Positions 35,587 through 45,521 are shown, counted from the first letter of the stretch. The stretch: DNA of 64,000 nucleotides from Bacteroidota bacterium (GCA_020444275.1 JAHLLG010000002.1:186001-250000), one strand, 5' to 3'. A program made the numbers and translations. The notes: generated from the letters alone by a model not told the origin.

Positions 35587-37659
35587 TTAATTCTGCGGTT
35601 TAAACGATGATGCTTCCGAAATAATTAACGGATATTTCTTTTTAATTTCTCTTTGCTGAGATGAAGATAAATCATCATATTGCATATTGAATTTCTCCTG
35701 TGCATACTTGTTTCTGAATTCATAAATAACCGATCTGGCCATATCCTGATAACCTACATATGTATTTAGGATAGTCGATTTATCATAATATAAATCAGCA
35801 ACATATTTTTCAGCGTTTTGAACAGCTTCTTTAAATTTCGGTTTTACATTTTCCGGTGTATTTTCTTCATTCGTTGCGTCTATTTCAACAAGTGTAATAT
35901 CTTTTTTATCTAAATTCTTTTTATCAAGAATTTCAATACCTTCTAAGGGAGGGAGCATTTTTGGCATTCCAACATAAGCAGTTTGCAAATCTGAAACTTT
36001 ATGATTAGCGACTCTTCCCATATGTGCCACCTTAAGTAAACCGATTTCTCTCAACGTTTGATTAAGTTGATGTATATATTGCATGGATAAGTCTTTATCA
36101 GCATAAATCAGAACGGTTGTAAGCGTTTGATCCAGGCGATTAATTTTTGAAAACTCGGTTAACAAACGGTCTTTTAAATTATCATAAGTTGTCGGTTGAT
36201 TGTGCACATAAATCTTATCATCAATCATGGCAACTTCAATACATAAGTCTAAACGTTGAATAATCCAGTAGTTTTCGATAACAGGTAAGTCAATCGCTTC
36301 ATCAATACTTGCTAAATAGTGATCCAATGAATTATCATATTCCGATTTTTTGTACTGTGAATATTCTGCATCGTTCCACCAAATTTTTAAATCATCATTA
36401 GTAAGCTCATATTTAATTTCTATGGTTTCGTTATGTGGTAAGTTTAGAACAATTTGGTTACCATTCACTTCATAAGGATATTCTTTAAGTTGAATTTTAT
36501 CATCCAGAACAGAAAACTTGCTGTTTTCCAATAATACCTTAGTTCCGTATGTCGATGTTGATGTGTTAACCCACATTCCTTTTAATTGATTCAGGTTGTT
36601 TTGGGCTTCAAAGAATGAGATGTTTGTTAAAACTTGCCCCGGACTTTTTAGCGTTAGGTTTGCAAAAAGAATGAAGGCAAAAAGTGCTGTAGGGATTACA
36701 AGTAGCGCTTTAAATTTTGCTGCAAATCCCGATTTGGTTTTGTTCATCATATTAATTCGGTTTTTAATTGATATAAGGTTGAAATTGTTTACAAGTTGCA
36801 CTGAAGGAATAGATAAGAACTGATTCAATAAAAGCTCCTGATAGTCGAATAATGAATAGCCATTATTTACAACATTGCTATCGGCTAAATATTCATGATT
36901 TGTTTTGATGGCTTTATGCAAAAACCAAACGAATGGATTAAACCACTGAAAAATGGACAGAGAGTGAGCCAACAAAAGATCAAAAGAATGTAGCTGCCTA
37001 ACATGAACCTTTTCATGAGCAACTATTTCTTCCGACTGGTTGCTTATTAATTCTTTATTTAAAAATGCATAACCCAGAAATGAAAAAGGAGGTAACTTTT
37101 CATCCATATAAATTAGCTGAACACCATTAATGTGATGCACTTCATGTTTCCTAATCGTTTTAAATAGCCAGTGAAACAATACAACTATTCGTCCAAGAAA
37201 AATAAGAACTCCTAATATATATACCATAAAGATTATTGAAGCTAATGATATTCTGTTGTTGCTATTTTTTTCTTCAATTTGGTAATCGGTTTGGTATTTT
37301 TGGTCGGTCTTGGTTTTTAGTTCATCCTTAGACAAATCCGCAGTATAATTAAATTCATTAAATCCACTATCAGGGTTTTGCTGAGATTTATAAAATTCCG
37401 GATCGGTCATAGCAATGAGTTGCTCATAATAGGATCTGAATTTTCCTATGTTATTTATGGCGTGTTCATACCGCTGTGTGTTTGAAATAGTAATGTTTAG
37501 GTGCATGAATGGAACCAACAATGATAAGAATATGATAGAAATTAAATAGAACCTGTTGAATCTGAAATAGGTCTCTTTTCTAAAAAACAAGAAATAAGCC
37601 AGCAAGAATATGGATAAGCATAATCCTGATTCGAACAGATATAAAAGGAACTTAACCAT
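35587..37659 (-). CDS. BlaR1/MecR1-like M56 metallopeptidase sensor with ExbD-like region
   Basis: The 690-residue protein has N-terminal membrane helices and an M56 zinc-peptidase domain with HEKVH near residue 216 and NHEYLAD further on. A fourth helix is near residue 315. Proteins of this kind cleave the partner BlaI repressor when a signal is sensed. The extracytoplasmic C-terminus is not a penicillin-binding domain. It holds a small beta-rich domain (about 345-440) and a segment at about 470-545 (CIEVAMIDDKIYVHNQPTTY, then VLIYADKDLSMQYIHQLNQ) that resembles the periplasmic domain of ExbD. It overlaps blaI upstream by 8 bases. Confidence 0.85.
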   Translation of the reverse strand: MVKFLLYLFESGLCLSIFLLAYFLFFRKETYFRFNRFYLISIIFLSLLVPFMHLNITISNTQRYEHAINNIGKFRSYYEQLIAMTDPEFYKSQQNPDSGFNEFNYTADLSKDELKTKTDQKYQTDYQIEEKNSNNRISLASIIFMVYILGVLIFLGRIVVLFHWLFKTIRKHEVHHINGVQLIYMDEKLPPFSFLGYAFLNKELISNQSEEIVAHEKVHVRQLHSFDLLLAHSLSIFQWFNPFVWFLHKAIKTNHEYLADSNVVNNGYSLFDYQELLLNQFLSIPSVQLVNNFNLISIKNRINMMNKTKSGFAAKFKALLVIPTALFAFILFANLTLKSPGQVLTNISFFEAQNNLNQLKGMWVNTSTSTYGTKVLLENSKFSVLDDKIQLKEYPYEVNGNQIVLNLPHNETIEIKYELTNDDLKIWWNDAEYSQYKKSEYDNSLDHYLASIDEAIDLPVIENYWIIQRLDLCIEVAMIDDKIYVHNQPTTYDNLKDRLLTEFSKINRLDQTLTTVLIYADKDLSMQYIHQLNQTLREIGLLKVAHMGRVANHKVSDLQTAYVGMPKMLPPLEGIEILDKKNLDKKDITLVEIDATNEENTPENVKPKFKEAVQNAEKYVADLYYDKSTILNTYVGYQDMARSVIYEFRNKYAQEKFNMQYDDLSSSQQREIKKKYPLIISEASSFKPQN

Positions 37660-38029
37660 TCTTCTTTTTCTTTTTTAGTTCATTTAACATGTTCATTACT
37701 TCATCAACCTCATCTACATCCAGATTTTTATTTTCTGAAAAGAAATTAACTACCTGTTTCAACGAGTTATTATAGTAGTCCTTTAGAAGTTTCCCCATTT
37801 GTCCTTTTCGGTACTCTTCTTTTGAAATAAGAGGATAATACTCGTATGTATTTCCATACTTTTTAAAGGATACAATCTCCTTTTTAACCAAAACTCTTAC
37901 AATGGTTGAAACTGAATTGTAAGGTGGTTTTGGATCAGGAAAATGCTCCAGGATATCATTTACGAATCCTTTTTCGATTTTCCATAGGATTTTCATGATA
38001 CGTTCTTCAGCTTTTGTAAGTGTTACCAT
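37652..38029 (-). CDS. BlaI/MecI-family transcriptional repressor
   Basis: The 125-residue protein is a winged-helix repressor: LTKAEERIMKILWKIEKGFVNDILEHFPDPKPPYNSVSTIVRVLVKKEIVSFKKYG is the DNA-binding domain, and the C-terminal helices mediate dimerisation. VNFFSENKNLDVDEVDEVMNML is the region that BlaR1-like proteases cut in studied systems. It overlaps the BlaR1-like gene by 8 bases and lies 28 bases downstream of an exbD-like gene. It probably represses its own operon; the operator was not identified. This is not evidence of beta-lactam resistance, since no beta-lactamase gene is present. Confidence 0.93.
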   Translation of the reverse strand: MVTLTKAEERIMKILWKIEKGFVNDILEHFPDPKPPYNSVSTIVRVLVKKEIVSFKKYGNTYEYYPLISKEEYRKGQMGKLLKDYYNNSLKQVVNFFSENKNLDVDEVDEVMNMLNELKKKKKNG

Positions 38030-38057
38030 AGTTTTTATATTTCTGTGATACTTCGAA

Positions 38058-38624
38058 TTATTTTTTTATTTCTACTGGATCCGATTCTGAAATTACAGCA
38101 GGTACCGCCTTTAAAACAGCCGATTGCAAGTGATCGGGCAGATCAGCATATGTTTTACCAAAATGTTTTCTGCTAAATTCATCTTTAATTTCATTGCCTG
38201 CAGCAATTAGTTCGTTCATAACTTTTATAAACATTTCGTAAGATGTTTGTCTGTCATTTTTAATAGAAATTATTCCTTTGGTTACTTCAATTTCTCCAAA
38301 AGGTTCAACAACTTCGATGCGTTTTTCAGGCAAATTATCTTTGTTTTGTGAGTTTAGAAGAAATTCTTTCGTTTTTGCACGTAGCATGTTTAATGGCATT
38401 TGTTCTCCTTCAACCATTAACTGATCATTAGAGTTAACAAGCACTACCCAAACATTTCGTTCTTTAATTTCCGGTGGTGGTTGATCAGAATGAGGCGATA
38501 ATTTTCGGATCATTCCGGTATCAATGTCCATTGTTGTTGCTACCAAAAAAAAGATTAATAATAGAAAGGCTATATCTGCCATGGAACCACCATTAATTTC
38601 TGGAGTATTGTTTGTTCTTCTCAT
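38058..38624 (-). CDS. ExbD/TolR-type biopolymer transport protein
   Basis: The 188-residue protein has the ExbD N-terminus: a short basic start, then the membrane helix SMADIAFLLLIFFLVATTMD with the proton-path aspartate D17. The periplasmic part is NVWVVLVNSNDQLMVEGEQM followed by a longer than usual C-terminal helix-rich extension. ExbD normally works with ExbB and TonB, but neither is adjacent. It is the first gene of a unit with blaI (28-base gap) and the BlaR1-like gene, whose own ExbD-like segment makes the pairing notable. Confidence 0.9.
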   Translation of the reverse strand: MRRTNNTPEINGGSMADIAFLLLIFFLVATTMDIDTGMIRKLSPHSDQPPPEIKERNVWVVLVNSNDQLMVEGEQMPLNMLRAKTKEFLLNSQNKDNLPEKRIEVVEPFGEIEVTKGIISIKNDRQTSYEMFIKVMNELIAAGNEIKDEFSRKHFGKTYADLPDHLQSAVLKAVPAVISESDPVEIKK

Positions 38625-38790
38625 TTTTATTTGAGGTTCAATTTATAATGCAATTATAAAACTTAAATTTAAATAAAGCAACTTAAAAACAAGTTAATAA
38701 ATTTAAAAATAAATTAAAAAAATATAAGAAACACAATATCAACTGGTTGTACGTTAATTGTTTTGATTAAACAAATTCATCTTTTAATTG

Positions 38791-38798
38791 TATATTTG
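38791..38798 (+). promoter_or_regulatory. Putative -7 element for the nucleotidase gene
   Basis: TATATTTG matches TAnnTTTG and lies 20 bases before the ATG at 38819. A TTTG at 38762-38765 is a possible but distant -33 element. Confidence 0.4.
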
Positions 38799-38818
38799 AT
38801 ACTTTTAATTTTAAAACG

Positions 38819-40258
38819 ATGAAAAAACATATACTATTTACCTTATTTATTACAAGTTTGATATTTTCAGCTTGTAATAACTCACATTCTGACCATCAGA
38901 GTAATCTTGTAAAAATTGTTGTTTTATATACGAACGATGAACATGGTTGGATGGAGCCAACTGAAGAGTATGATGGTGCTCCCGGCCTAATGGAATTATG
39001 GAAATCACGTGAGGGATACGATGGTTCTGATAACTTTTTAATTATAAGTGGCGGCGATATGTGGACCGGACCAGCTATCTCAACCTGGTTTCAGGGAGAG
39101 CCTATGGTAGAGGTCATGAATGCTATGGAATATGATGTTGCTGCTGTGGGAAATCATGAGTTTGATTTTAAAATTGAAGGGTTAAAAGAAAGGTTGGAGC
39201 AAATGAATTTTCCCTTGATTGCAGCTAATTTGAAGTATATAACAAATGGAGAGATTCCGGAATTCGCTGAACCATATATTATCAAAGAGATTGAAGGGGT
39301 TAAGGTGGGAATAATTGGTCTTGCTTCGTTAAAAACACCCTATACAACGGCCCCTGCTAATATTACGGAGTTTGAATTTACATCATACACAACGACAATA
39401 GATGAATACACTCATAAAGCAAGGGAAGAAGGAGCAGAAATACTAATGATAGCCGGACATATTTGTGAATATGAGATGGAGGAAATTTTACCAGCCTTAA
39501 AGAGGAATAATATTTTAATAGTAGGAGGAGGACATTGCCATGAAGCTGTCTCAAAACAACAGGACAGTATTATTTTTATGCAATCGAGAAGTGGTATGCG
39601 AGCTTATAACAGAGTGTCTTTCGATTATAATAAAACAACAAAAAAAGTTGAGAACCTTGATTACGAATTAGTTTGGAATAATCATCAGAAATCCGATACT
39701 GCGATTCAACGCATTGTAGATTATTGGGTAGATCAAACACAGCAAGAACTTTCCGAAGTTGTTGGATATGTTAGTACAACAATACCTCGCCACTCAAATG
39801 AAATGGCCAATATGATCTGTGACTCCTGGCTGTATGCTTTTCCTACTGCCGATGTTTCGTTAACGAATGCAGGTGGAATAAGACAAGATATTGAAGCCGG
39901 AGAGATTAATTTGAAAACTATTGTAGGTGTTTTGCCGTTTGATAATAACTTAATTCAGCTTGAACTAACGGGAACTCAGTTAATGGAATCAACAGATAAT
40001 TTTTTGTTGGGAGGTATGACCACTCAAAACGGTTATCAGTTGCTGGATGGTACTCCGATGCATGCTGATTCTGTTTATTCGGTTTTAATCACGGATTATA
40101 TCTATTCTCTATCGGATAATAACTTTTCGGAATATGATCCCGAACCTATGAATACATATGTAAACTTCAGGCAACCACTTATTGACTGGATAAAATCTTT
40201 GAATACGTCAAGTTCAGATCCTTTAAATAATTATTTGGATCCTGAGCCAAGGAATTAG
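38819..40258 (+). CDS. 5'-nucleotidase-like metallophosphatase lipoprotein
   Basis: The 479-residue protein has a lipoprotein signal peptide with lipobox LIFSAC. The metallophosphatase domain has the metal motifs TNDEHGWM, SGGDMWTGP, VGNHEFD, AGHICE and GGGHCHE. The C-terminal 5'-nucleotidase domain has LTNAGGIRQDIEAGEI and ends with NTYVNFRQPLIDWIK. This is the UshA/YhcR family layout, which hydrolyses nucleotides or UDP-sugars outside the cytoplasm. TNDEHG has the Glu-His pair instead of the more common ND(L/I)HG. It is monocistronic; substrate not determined. Confidence 0.92.
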   Translation: MKKHILFTLFITSLIFSACNNSHSDHQSNLVKIVVLYTNDEHGWMEPTEEYDGAPGLMELWKSREGYDGSDNFLIISGGDMWTGPAISTWFQGEPMVEVMNAMEYDVAAVGNHEFDFKIEGLKERLEQMNFPLIAANLKYITNGEIPEFAEPYIIKEIEGVKVGIIGLASLKTPYTTAPANITEFEFTSYTTTIDEYTHKAREEGAEILMIAGHICEYEMEEILPALKRNNILIVGGGHCHEAVSKQQDSIIFMQSRSGMRAYNRVSFDYNKTTKKVENLDYELVWNNHQKSDTAIQRIVDYWVDQTQQELSEVVGYVSTTIPRHSNEMANMICDSWLYAFPTADVSLTNAGGIRQDIEAGEINLKTIVGVLPFDNNLIQLELTGTQLMESTDNFLLGGMTTQNGYQLLDGTPMHADSVYSVLITDYIYSLSDNNFSEYDPEPMNTYVNFRQPLIDWIKSLNTSSSDPLNNYLDPEPRN

Positions 40259-40348
40259 AACGGTTAATAAAGTGATAGAATAAACAGGCTCTGTAGAAGT
40301 GTTATAAATTCCTTATATTTATATCATATCTTCTTAAATTTATAGGAT

Positions 40349-41302
40349 ATGATGTTACAAGCTCAGGAACAAGTACCAAATGATATGAACAGAGTGGTGG
40401 AGTTTATTTATAATCTCACAGGAGTTTCACCAAACGTTCAGTCTAAGATTTTTATCTCTTTAATATTTATTGTAGTTGTCTGGATTGTCAGAAAGCTTAC
40501 TATTCGTTTTATATGGAAGAGAACATATAATACAAAAGTTCGTTATCAGTGGAAGAAAACACTTACTTATATAACCATTGGATTGTACATTGTTATACTG
40601 GGAAGTGTTTGGTTAAACGGATTAAAATCATTAAGCACCTTTTTTGGGTTATTATCAGCCGGTATTGCTATTTCATTAAAAGATATTTTGACTAACATTG
40701 CCGGATGGATCTATATTTTAATGCGTAAACCTTTTGTCTTAGGCGATCGAATTGAAATTGACGGACATATTGGTGACGTAATTGATATTCATATTTTTCG
40801 ATTTGTAATTTTAGAAGTGGGTAATTGGGTCGATGCGCATCAGTCAACCGGTAGAATAATCTATATTCCTAATGGTAAAATTTTCACAAAACCATTGGCT
40901 AATTTTCATTCGGGATTTAAATATATTTGGAACGAACTGCCCATTTTGGTGACTTTTGAAAGTGACTGGAAAAAAGCAAAAAATATCTTATCGAAAATTG
41001 CAGATACTGCTATAGAGATGGTGAAAGATACCATGGAAGATCAGATACGAGATGCGAGCCAGAAATATATGATTCGTTTTGGCGTGTTAACACCAACAGT
41101 ATATACCAGTGTGAGAGATTCCGGTGTTTTATTAACCATCCGTTATGTTTGTGATCCCAGAAAAAAGCGAAGTTCGGAACAAACCATATGGGAAAATGTG
41201 CTGGTTGAGTTTGGAAAGTGTAATGATATTGATTTTGCATATCCTACACAACGTTTTTATAACAATCAGGCAGAAGGTAAATCGGGCACAAAAAACGAGT
41301 AA
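40349..41302 (+). CDS. MscS-family mechanosensitive ion channel
   Basis: The 317-residue protein has membrane segments at about 32-51 and 71-87 and the pore-lining helix near 95-125 with FFGLLSAGIAISLKDILTNIAGWI. The MscS beta domain has KPFVLGDRIEIDGHIGDVIDI and IIYIPNGKIF, which are signature features, and an alpha/beta C-terminal domain follows. Such channels open under membrane tension to release solutes. It is a small MscS without periplasmic domains. It lies about 90 bases after the nucleotidase and converges with the tricorn-like gene. Confidence 0.94.
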   Translation: MMLQAQEQVPNDMNRVVEFIYNLTGVSPNVQSKIFISLIFIVVVWIVRKLTIRFIWKRTYNTKVRYQWKKTLTYITIGLYIVILGSVWLNGLKSLSTFFGLLSAGIAISLKDILTNIAGWIYILMRKPFVLGDRIEIDGHIGDVIDIHIFRFVILEVGNWVDAHQSTGRIIYIPNGKIFTKPLANFHSGFKYIWNELPILVTFESDWKKAKNILSKIADTAIEMVKDTMEDQIRDASQKYMIRFGVLTPTVYTSVRDSGVLLTIRYVCDPRKKRSSEQTIWENVLVEFGKCNDIDFAYPTQRFYNNQAEGKSGTKNE

Positions 41303-41327
41303 GAAAAAAGCCGGGAACTACCCCGGC
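41303..41327 (-). terminator. Terminator of the tricorn-like gene
   Basis: The stem GCCGGG (41310-41315) / CCCGGC (41322-41327) reads on the minus strand into a T-run (A6 at 41304-41309 on the plus strand). It lies just past the stop of the minus-strand gene. Confidence 0.82.
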
Positions 41328-41334
41328 ATTGCTA

Positions 41335-44300
41335 TCATTTAATATCTTTTTCAATCCATTTTGATCGGTCTGGAGCTGCAGGTGATGTTGGCTTTTTTAC
41401 CGGATTTTCATCTAGCTCTTTAAGCAACACTTTCACTGCTTTTTCAATACTCGGATCAACACCTTTGGCTTTTTGCTCTGGTCTGTCAACCACTTCAATA
41501 TCGGGATAAACCCCAATACCTTCAATAATCCACTCAGAGTTTTCATCGTAAATTCCAAATCGTGGAACAGCTATATAACCGCCGTCAACTAAACCCGCAT
41601 TTCCGCTTATTCCTACTAATCCACCCCAGGTTCTGGTTCCGATTAAAGTTCCCAACTCTTTTTTCTTAAAATAGTAAGGGAACGCATCACCACCCGATGA
41701 TGAATATCCATTAATAAGCATGGCCTTAGGTCCATCGTGTGCAATGGTTGGCGATTTCATTGGTTGTAAACCATTTCTGTGCCACCAGCTAAGTGTTTCA
41801 CGATCTAATAGATCAACCATGTTTTCAGGAATAAATCCTCCACCGTTATACCGATCGTCAATAATGAGTGCTTCTTTGGTGTGATATTGATACATACCGT
41901 GGAAAAGTTCCTGGTTTCCTTCAAAAGCAGTATTTGGAACATAAATGTATCCTATTCTACCGTTCGATAATTTATCAACCATTGCACGACGTTCAAGTAC
42001 CCAGTTGTAATGCATCAGGTTCAACTCACTTTTTATGGGTTTTATGGTATAGGTTTTTGCTCCGCTTACTGCAGGTGATGAATTAACGGTTATTTCGATA
42101 TGCTTATTTGCAGCATTTTCCAGGAATTTATATGGATTGTCTGCCAATGTTACATTGTTTCCATTAATAGAAATTAAGTAGTCACCCTCATTTACTTCAA
42201 TTCCTTGCTCGGTAAGCGGCGATCTTAAATCATCATTCCAGTTCTGGCCCTGATAAATTTTAGCGATCTTATATCTGTTATTTTTTTGATCGGCTCGTAA
42301 CTTTGCACCAAGTAACCCGCCATCAATGCGTTTTACTCGCTCAAAATCACCATAGTTATCGTAAGCATGTCCAGTATTCGATTCGGCAATAATTTCACCA
42401 AAAATATAATCCAGATCAGCTCTATGACTAACATACGGTAGTAATTGACTGTACTTTTCTTTTAAACCTTGCCAGTCGATATTGTGAAGATTAGAAACAT
42501 AGAAGTAGTCACGGAAAATTCTCCAACCATCTGTATAAATTTGTTTCCACTCTTTTCTAGGATCAATTTTCATTTCAACCTGTTTAAGATCTAATTTACC
42601 ATCTCCCGCACGCTGATTAGAATTTATTCCTACAATACCATAATCGCCATTTGAAGGATAAATCATTTTGTTACCATCGGCAGAGATGCTTGCGCTTTGG
42701 ACGTTTGCAATAACCAATTCGTCTTGTTCGTTTTCAATGTTATATTTACGTAATCCATCGTCGGCTCCATAAAGGATACCTCCTTCAATAGCTTCCAAAA
42801 ATCCATAGTTACCACTTGGTATTGGGAAATCCATAATTCGGTTTTGAATACCACTGAAATCTATCGTTATATTTAAATCTCCTTCAGAATTATTCTGTTC
42901 TTTTTTACTCTTCTTATCATTTTTAGTATTAGTATCTTCTTCATTCACCTGAACTACATCGTTTTTAAATGTAAAGAGTTTTGGACTATTTTCACGTAAA
43001 GCAACAGCAAATATTTTGGTTGCATTTCTGTACAGATACGTAAATTCGTAACTTGAGAAATCAAGATTAAAATCGCGATTTGATAAAAAGAAAATATAAT
43101 TTCCATCATGAGAAAAAACTGGGTTTATATCGCTAAAAGTATCGTCCGTTAACTTATGATTTTGACCTGTGGAAATGTTATAAACCCAAATAGCGCTGTT
43201 ACTATTTTCGCTATTGTTCGTATAGGTTATCCACTTTGAGTCAGGAGAAAATTTGTAATCCCTGATTTCTGATGAATAAGCACGTGCAACGTTTTTTATA
43301 TTACCTGTATTTATATCCAGGAGTTGCAATTCCAGTGTTCTATCAGAGAACAATAAGTATTTACTATCTGGCGACCAGATAGGTTCATATTTCCATGCTT
43401 TTGAATTAAACGTAAGTTGTTTTGGTGTTGCACCTTTTTTATTCTCAATGATATAAATTTCATATTCGCCGGTTTTATCCGATACATACGAAATATACTT
43501 TCCATTTGGCGACCAGTTAGGATACATTTCGCGAATTCCCTGCGTATTGGTCAGGTTATATGTAAAACCACTTTCTGCCGGTACCGAAAAGATATCTCCT
43601 CTTGCATCAAATAATGCTCGTTTTCCACTTGGCGAGATTGCATAACTTTCGATAAATTCACTCACATTTTTATAGTAAGGAATTATGTTGGGATTATCGA
43701 AATGGATATTTACAGGCACTTTTACTGTTGATCCTGTTTCCAGATTTAGCTTGTAAATGAAACCACCATTTTCGTAAACGATACTGCCATTTTCTCCGGA
43801 CGGCCACATCACATCAAACTCACTATGTGAGGTAACTTTTTCTATATTTTTAGTTTCTGTATTGTAACTATAAATATTTAGTCTTAAATCCCGATCAGAA
43901 GCAAAATAGATTTTATTCTGATACCAAACGGGAATTTGATCTGTTCCAACAAAATCGGTTATTTGCTCCGATTGATCATTTTGTAAATCGTAAATCCAGA
44001 TATCAGCTGCACGTCCGCCTTTGTATCTTTTCCATGTTCTGAACTCTCGACTAATAGGAGTGAACGCTAATTTAGTTGCGTCCGGCGATAGCGAAGCAAA
44101 TCCACCATCTGTAATTTGCAATGGTTTTTCTAAACCACCATCAATGTTTACCAAAAAGTATTTTCCGTTTCGTTCACCAAATGGTGTTCTGTTCATTCGA
44201 ACCAATATGTTTTTACTATCTGGAGTCCAGTCTAGCACAACATTATCCCATCCACCACGTGGAGGCATTTCTCCAACATCATTGTAGAATGTTAATTGTT

Positions 44301-44613
44301 TTGGTGTTCCACCTGACGATGGAATGATATATACCTGTCGGGTTCCTGAATATTCGCCGGAAAAGGCTATCCATTGGCCATCAGGTGATATTTTCGGAAA
44401 TAATTCCAGTCCTTCATGTGAAGTTAAACGAACTGCATTACCACCATTAGATGATACTTTCCAGATATCGCCGGCATAAACAAATGTTATGATGTCGTTG
44501 TTAATGTCAGGAAATCGCATTAAGCGCGCATCGTCCTGAGCTTTTAATGAGAAGCTTACAATCATCAATGCGATGATTACAATCGAAAATTTAATGTTTT
44601 GCATGATGTTCAT
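41335..44613 (-). CDS. Tricorn-like S41 peptidase, secreted
   Basis: I use the ATG at 44613 (MNIMQNIKF), which puts a clean signal peptide ending at SLKAQ at the N-terminus; the frame stays open to 44724. The 1092-residue protein has beta-propeller repeats (many SPDGKW/SPNGKY units), a PDZ domain around residues 830-890, and a C-terminal S41 serine-protease domain. Probable catalytic residues are the histidine in NTGHAY near 747, the nucleophile serine in GYSSSGGDAF near 970 and the glutamate in WIIEGIG near 1029, close to tricorn numbering. It probably degrades peptides in the periplasm. A low-complexity Asn/Lys/Glu tract sits between propeller halves. Confidence 0.93.
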   Translation of the reverse strand: MNIMQNIKFSIVIIALMIVSFSLKAQDDARLMRFPDINNDIITFVYAGDIWKVSSNGGNAVRLTSHEGLELFPKISPDGQWIAFSGEYSGTRQVYIIPSSGGTPKQLTFYNDVGEMPPRGGWDNVVLDWTPDSKNILVRMNRTPFGERNGKYFLVNIDGGLEKPLQITDGGFASLSPDATKLAFTPISREFRTWKRYKGGRAADIWIYDLQNDQSEQITDFVGTDQIPVWYQNKIYFASDRDLRLNIYSYNTETKNIEKVTSHSEFDVMWPSGENGSIVYENGGFIYKLNLETGSTVKVPVNIHFDNPNIIPYYKNVSEFIESYAISPSGKRALFDARGDIFSVPAESGFTYNLTNTQGIREMYPNWSPNGKYISYVSDKTGEYEIYIIENKKGATPKQLTFNSKAWKYEPIWSPDSKYLLFSDRTLELQLLDINTGNIKNVARAYSSEIRDYKFSPDSKWITYTNNSENSNSAIWVYNISTGQNHKLTDDTFSDINPVFSHDGNYIFFLSNRDFNLDFSSYEFTYLYRNATKIFAVALRENSPKLFTFKNDVVQVNEEDTNTKNDKKSKKEQNNSEGDLNITIDFSGIQNRIMDFPIPSGNYGFLEAIEGGILYGADDGLRKYNIENEQDELVIANVQSASISADGNKMIYPSNGDYGIVGINSNQRAGDGKLDLKQVEMKIDPRKEWKQIYTDGWRIFRDYFYVSNLHNIDWQGLKEKYSQLLPYVSHRADLDYIFGEIIAESNTGHAYDNYGDFERVKRIDGGLLGAKLRADQKNNRYKIAKIYQGQNWNDDLRSPLTEQGIEVNEGDYLISINGNNVTLADNPYKFLENAANKHIEITVNSSPAVSGAKTYTIKPIKSELNLMHYNWVLERRAMVDKLSNGRIGYIYVPNTAFEGNQELFHGMYQYHTKEALIIDDRYNGGGFIPENMVDLLDRETLSWWHRNGLQPMKSPTIAHDGPKAMLINGYSSSGGDAFPYYFKKKELGTLIGTRTWGGLVGISGNAGLVDGGYIAVPRFGIYDENSEWIIEGIGVYPDIEVVDRPEQKAKGVDPSIEKAVKVLLKELDENPVKKPTSPAAPDRSKWIEKDIK

Positions 44614-44704
44614 TCTTTTGAATTGAAATATTTTACGTTGATATAAATGATTTTTTGTTTTTAAAAATAGTACTTTAGAAACCTCAAATTGTTTAAAATG
44701 TTTG

Positions 44705-45040
44705 ATGATGCACGAAAAAAACATGGACGAAATTAAGGAAAAAATCCTTGCAGAAATTGAAAAAACCGAGAAATCAGTTCAAGAATACCGAGAAATAACC
44801 AAACCAATTGCTCCGGAAAATGCCATAGGCAGGGTTTCACGAATGGATGCAATAAACAATAAAAGTATTGCCGAAGCCGCTTTAAGAAAAGCAGAAGAAA
44901 AATTAAGCAAGCTCAAATATGTTTTAAGGCAAATAGATCAGGATGATTTTGGCATTTGTGCAAAATGTAAAAAGCCTATTCCTTTAGGAAGAATATTACT
45001 TATGCCACAGAGCAGGCATTGTGTAAATTGTGCATCATAG
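44705..45040 (+). CDS. DksA/TraR-type C4 zinc-finger protein
   Basis: The product (about 110 residues; the ATG at 44723 is another possible start) has a helical coiled-coil arm and a C-terminal four-cysteine zinc finger, CAKCKKPIPLGRILLMPQSRHCVNC. In DksA and TraR such proteins enter the RNA polymerase secondary channel. The coiled-coil tip here lacks the usual DxxDxA, so its activity is uncertain. It is divergent from the tricorn-like gene and convergent with a membrane protein gene. Confidence 0.85.
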   Translation: MMHEKNMDEIKEKILAEIEKTEKSVQEYREITKPIAPENAIGRVSRMDAINNKSIAEAALRKAEEKLSKLKYVLRQIDQDDFGICAKCKKPIPLGRILLMPQSRHCVNCAS

Positions 45041-45043
45041 CAA

Positions 45044-45388
45044 TTAATGTTCGTTGATTTTTCTCAATTTAAATAAATCCATAAAAAGACAAGAGCTAAC
45101 CTCCATATGTTTTTTTAGCTGACTTCTAAATAAGGATCCTATACGCTGTCCTATAAAGAATGCCAGAACAAGATAAATATAAGTTTGCCAGCCGAACCCA
45201 ACATCAGTTAAAATGCGTAAAAGAATAATAAAAGGAACCGGAATATGTACGGCTAGATACCATTGTAAAGATAAAAGCTTAACATTAGCTCTCCAGTAGC
45301 CAAAAGGAATATTCAGTATTAAGATGAAAAGACTTACACCGATTAGTTCAATCATACTAAGAATAAAAATAGTGAATATGATAGACAA
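45044..45388 (-). CDS. Small membrane protein, unknown function
   Basis: The 114-residue protein has three membrane segments (about 4-26, 43-62, 66-84) and a basic C-terminal tail (FRSQLKKHMEVSS). It resembles hypothetical proteins seen in other Bacteroidota, but no function is known. It ends 3 bases after the stop of the convergent DksA/TraR-like gene. Confidence 0.7.
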   Translation of the reverse strand: MSIIFTIFILSMIELIGVSLFILILNIPFGYWRANVKLLSLQWYLAVHIPVPFIILLRILTDVGFGWQTYIYLVLAFFIGQRIGSLFRSQLKKHMEVSSCLFMDLFKLRKINEH

Positions 45389-45490
45389 TTGAAAGAATGA
45401 ACTGGTTCAATTTACATTGTTATTCTTAAAGGTTTTCCATGAATTCTATGTAATCTTTTCATTAATACAGGACGTTAAGATGCTAAAGTA

Positions 45491-45521
45491 TTGACATTCA
45501 TATCTCAAAGTTGTACATTTG
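45491..45521 (+). promoter_or_regulatory. Bacteroidota promoter before the DsrE-like lipoprotein gene
   Basis: TTG at 45491-45493 (within TTGACA) and the -7 element TACATTTG at 45514-45521 are separated by 20 bases, a good match to the TTG-N(17-23)-TAnnTTTG consensus. The ATG is 34 bases further on. Confidence 0.6.

Noticed and set aside
37652-38029. BlaI/BlaR1 pair as a beta-lactam resistance locus
   Set aside because: No beta-lactamase or penicillin-binding sensor domain is present; many Bacteroidota use BlaI/BlaR1-like pairs for other purposes.
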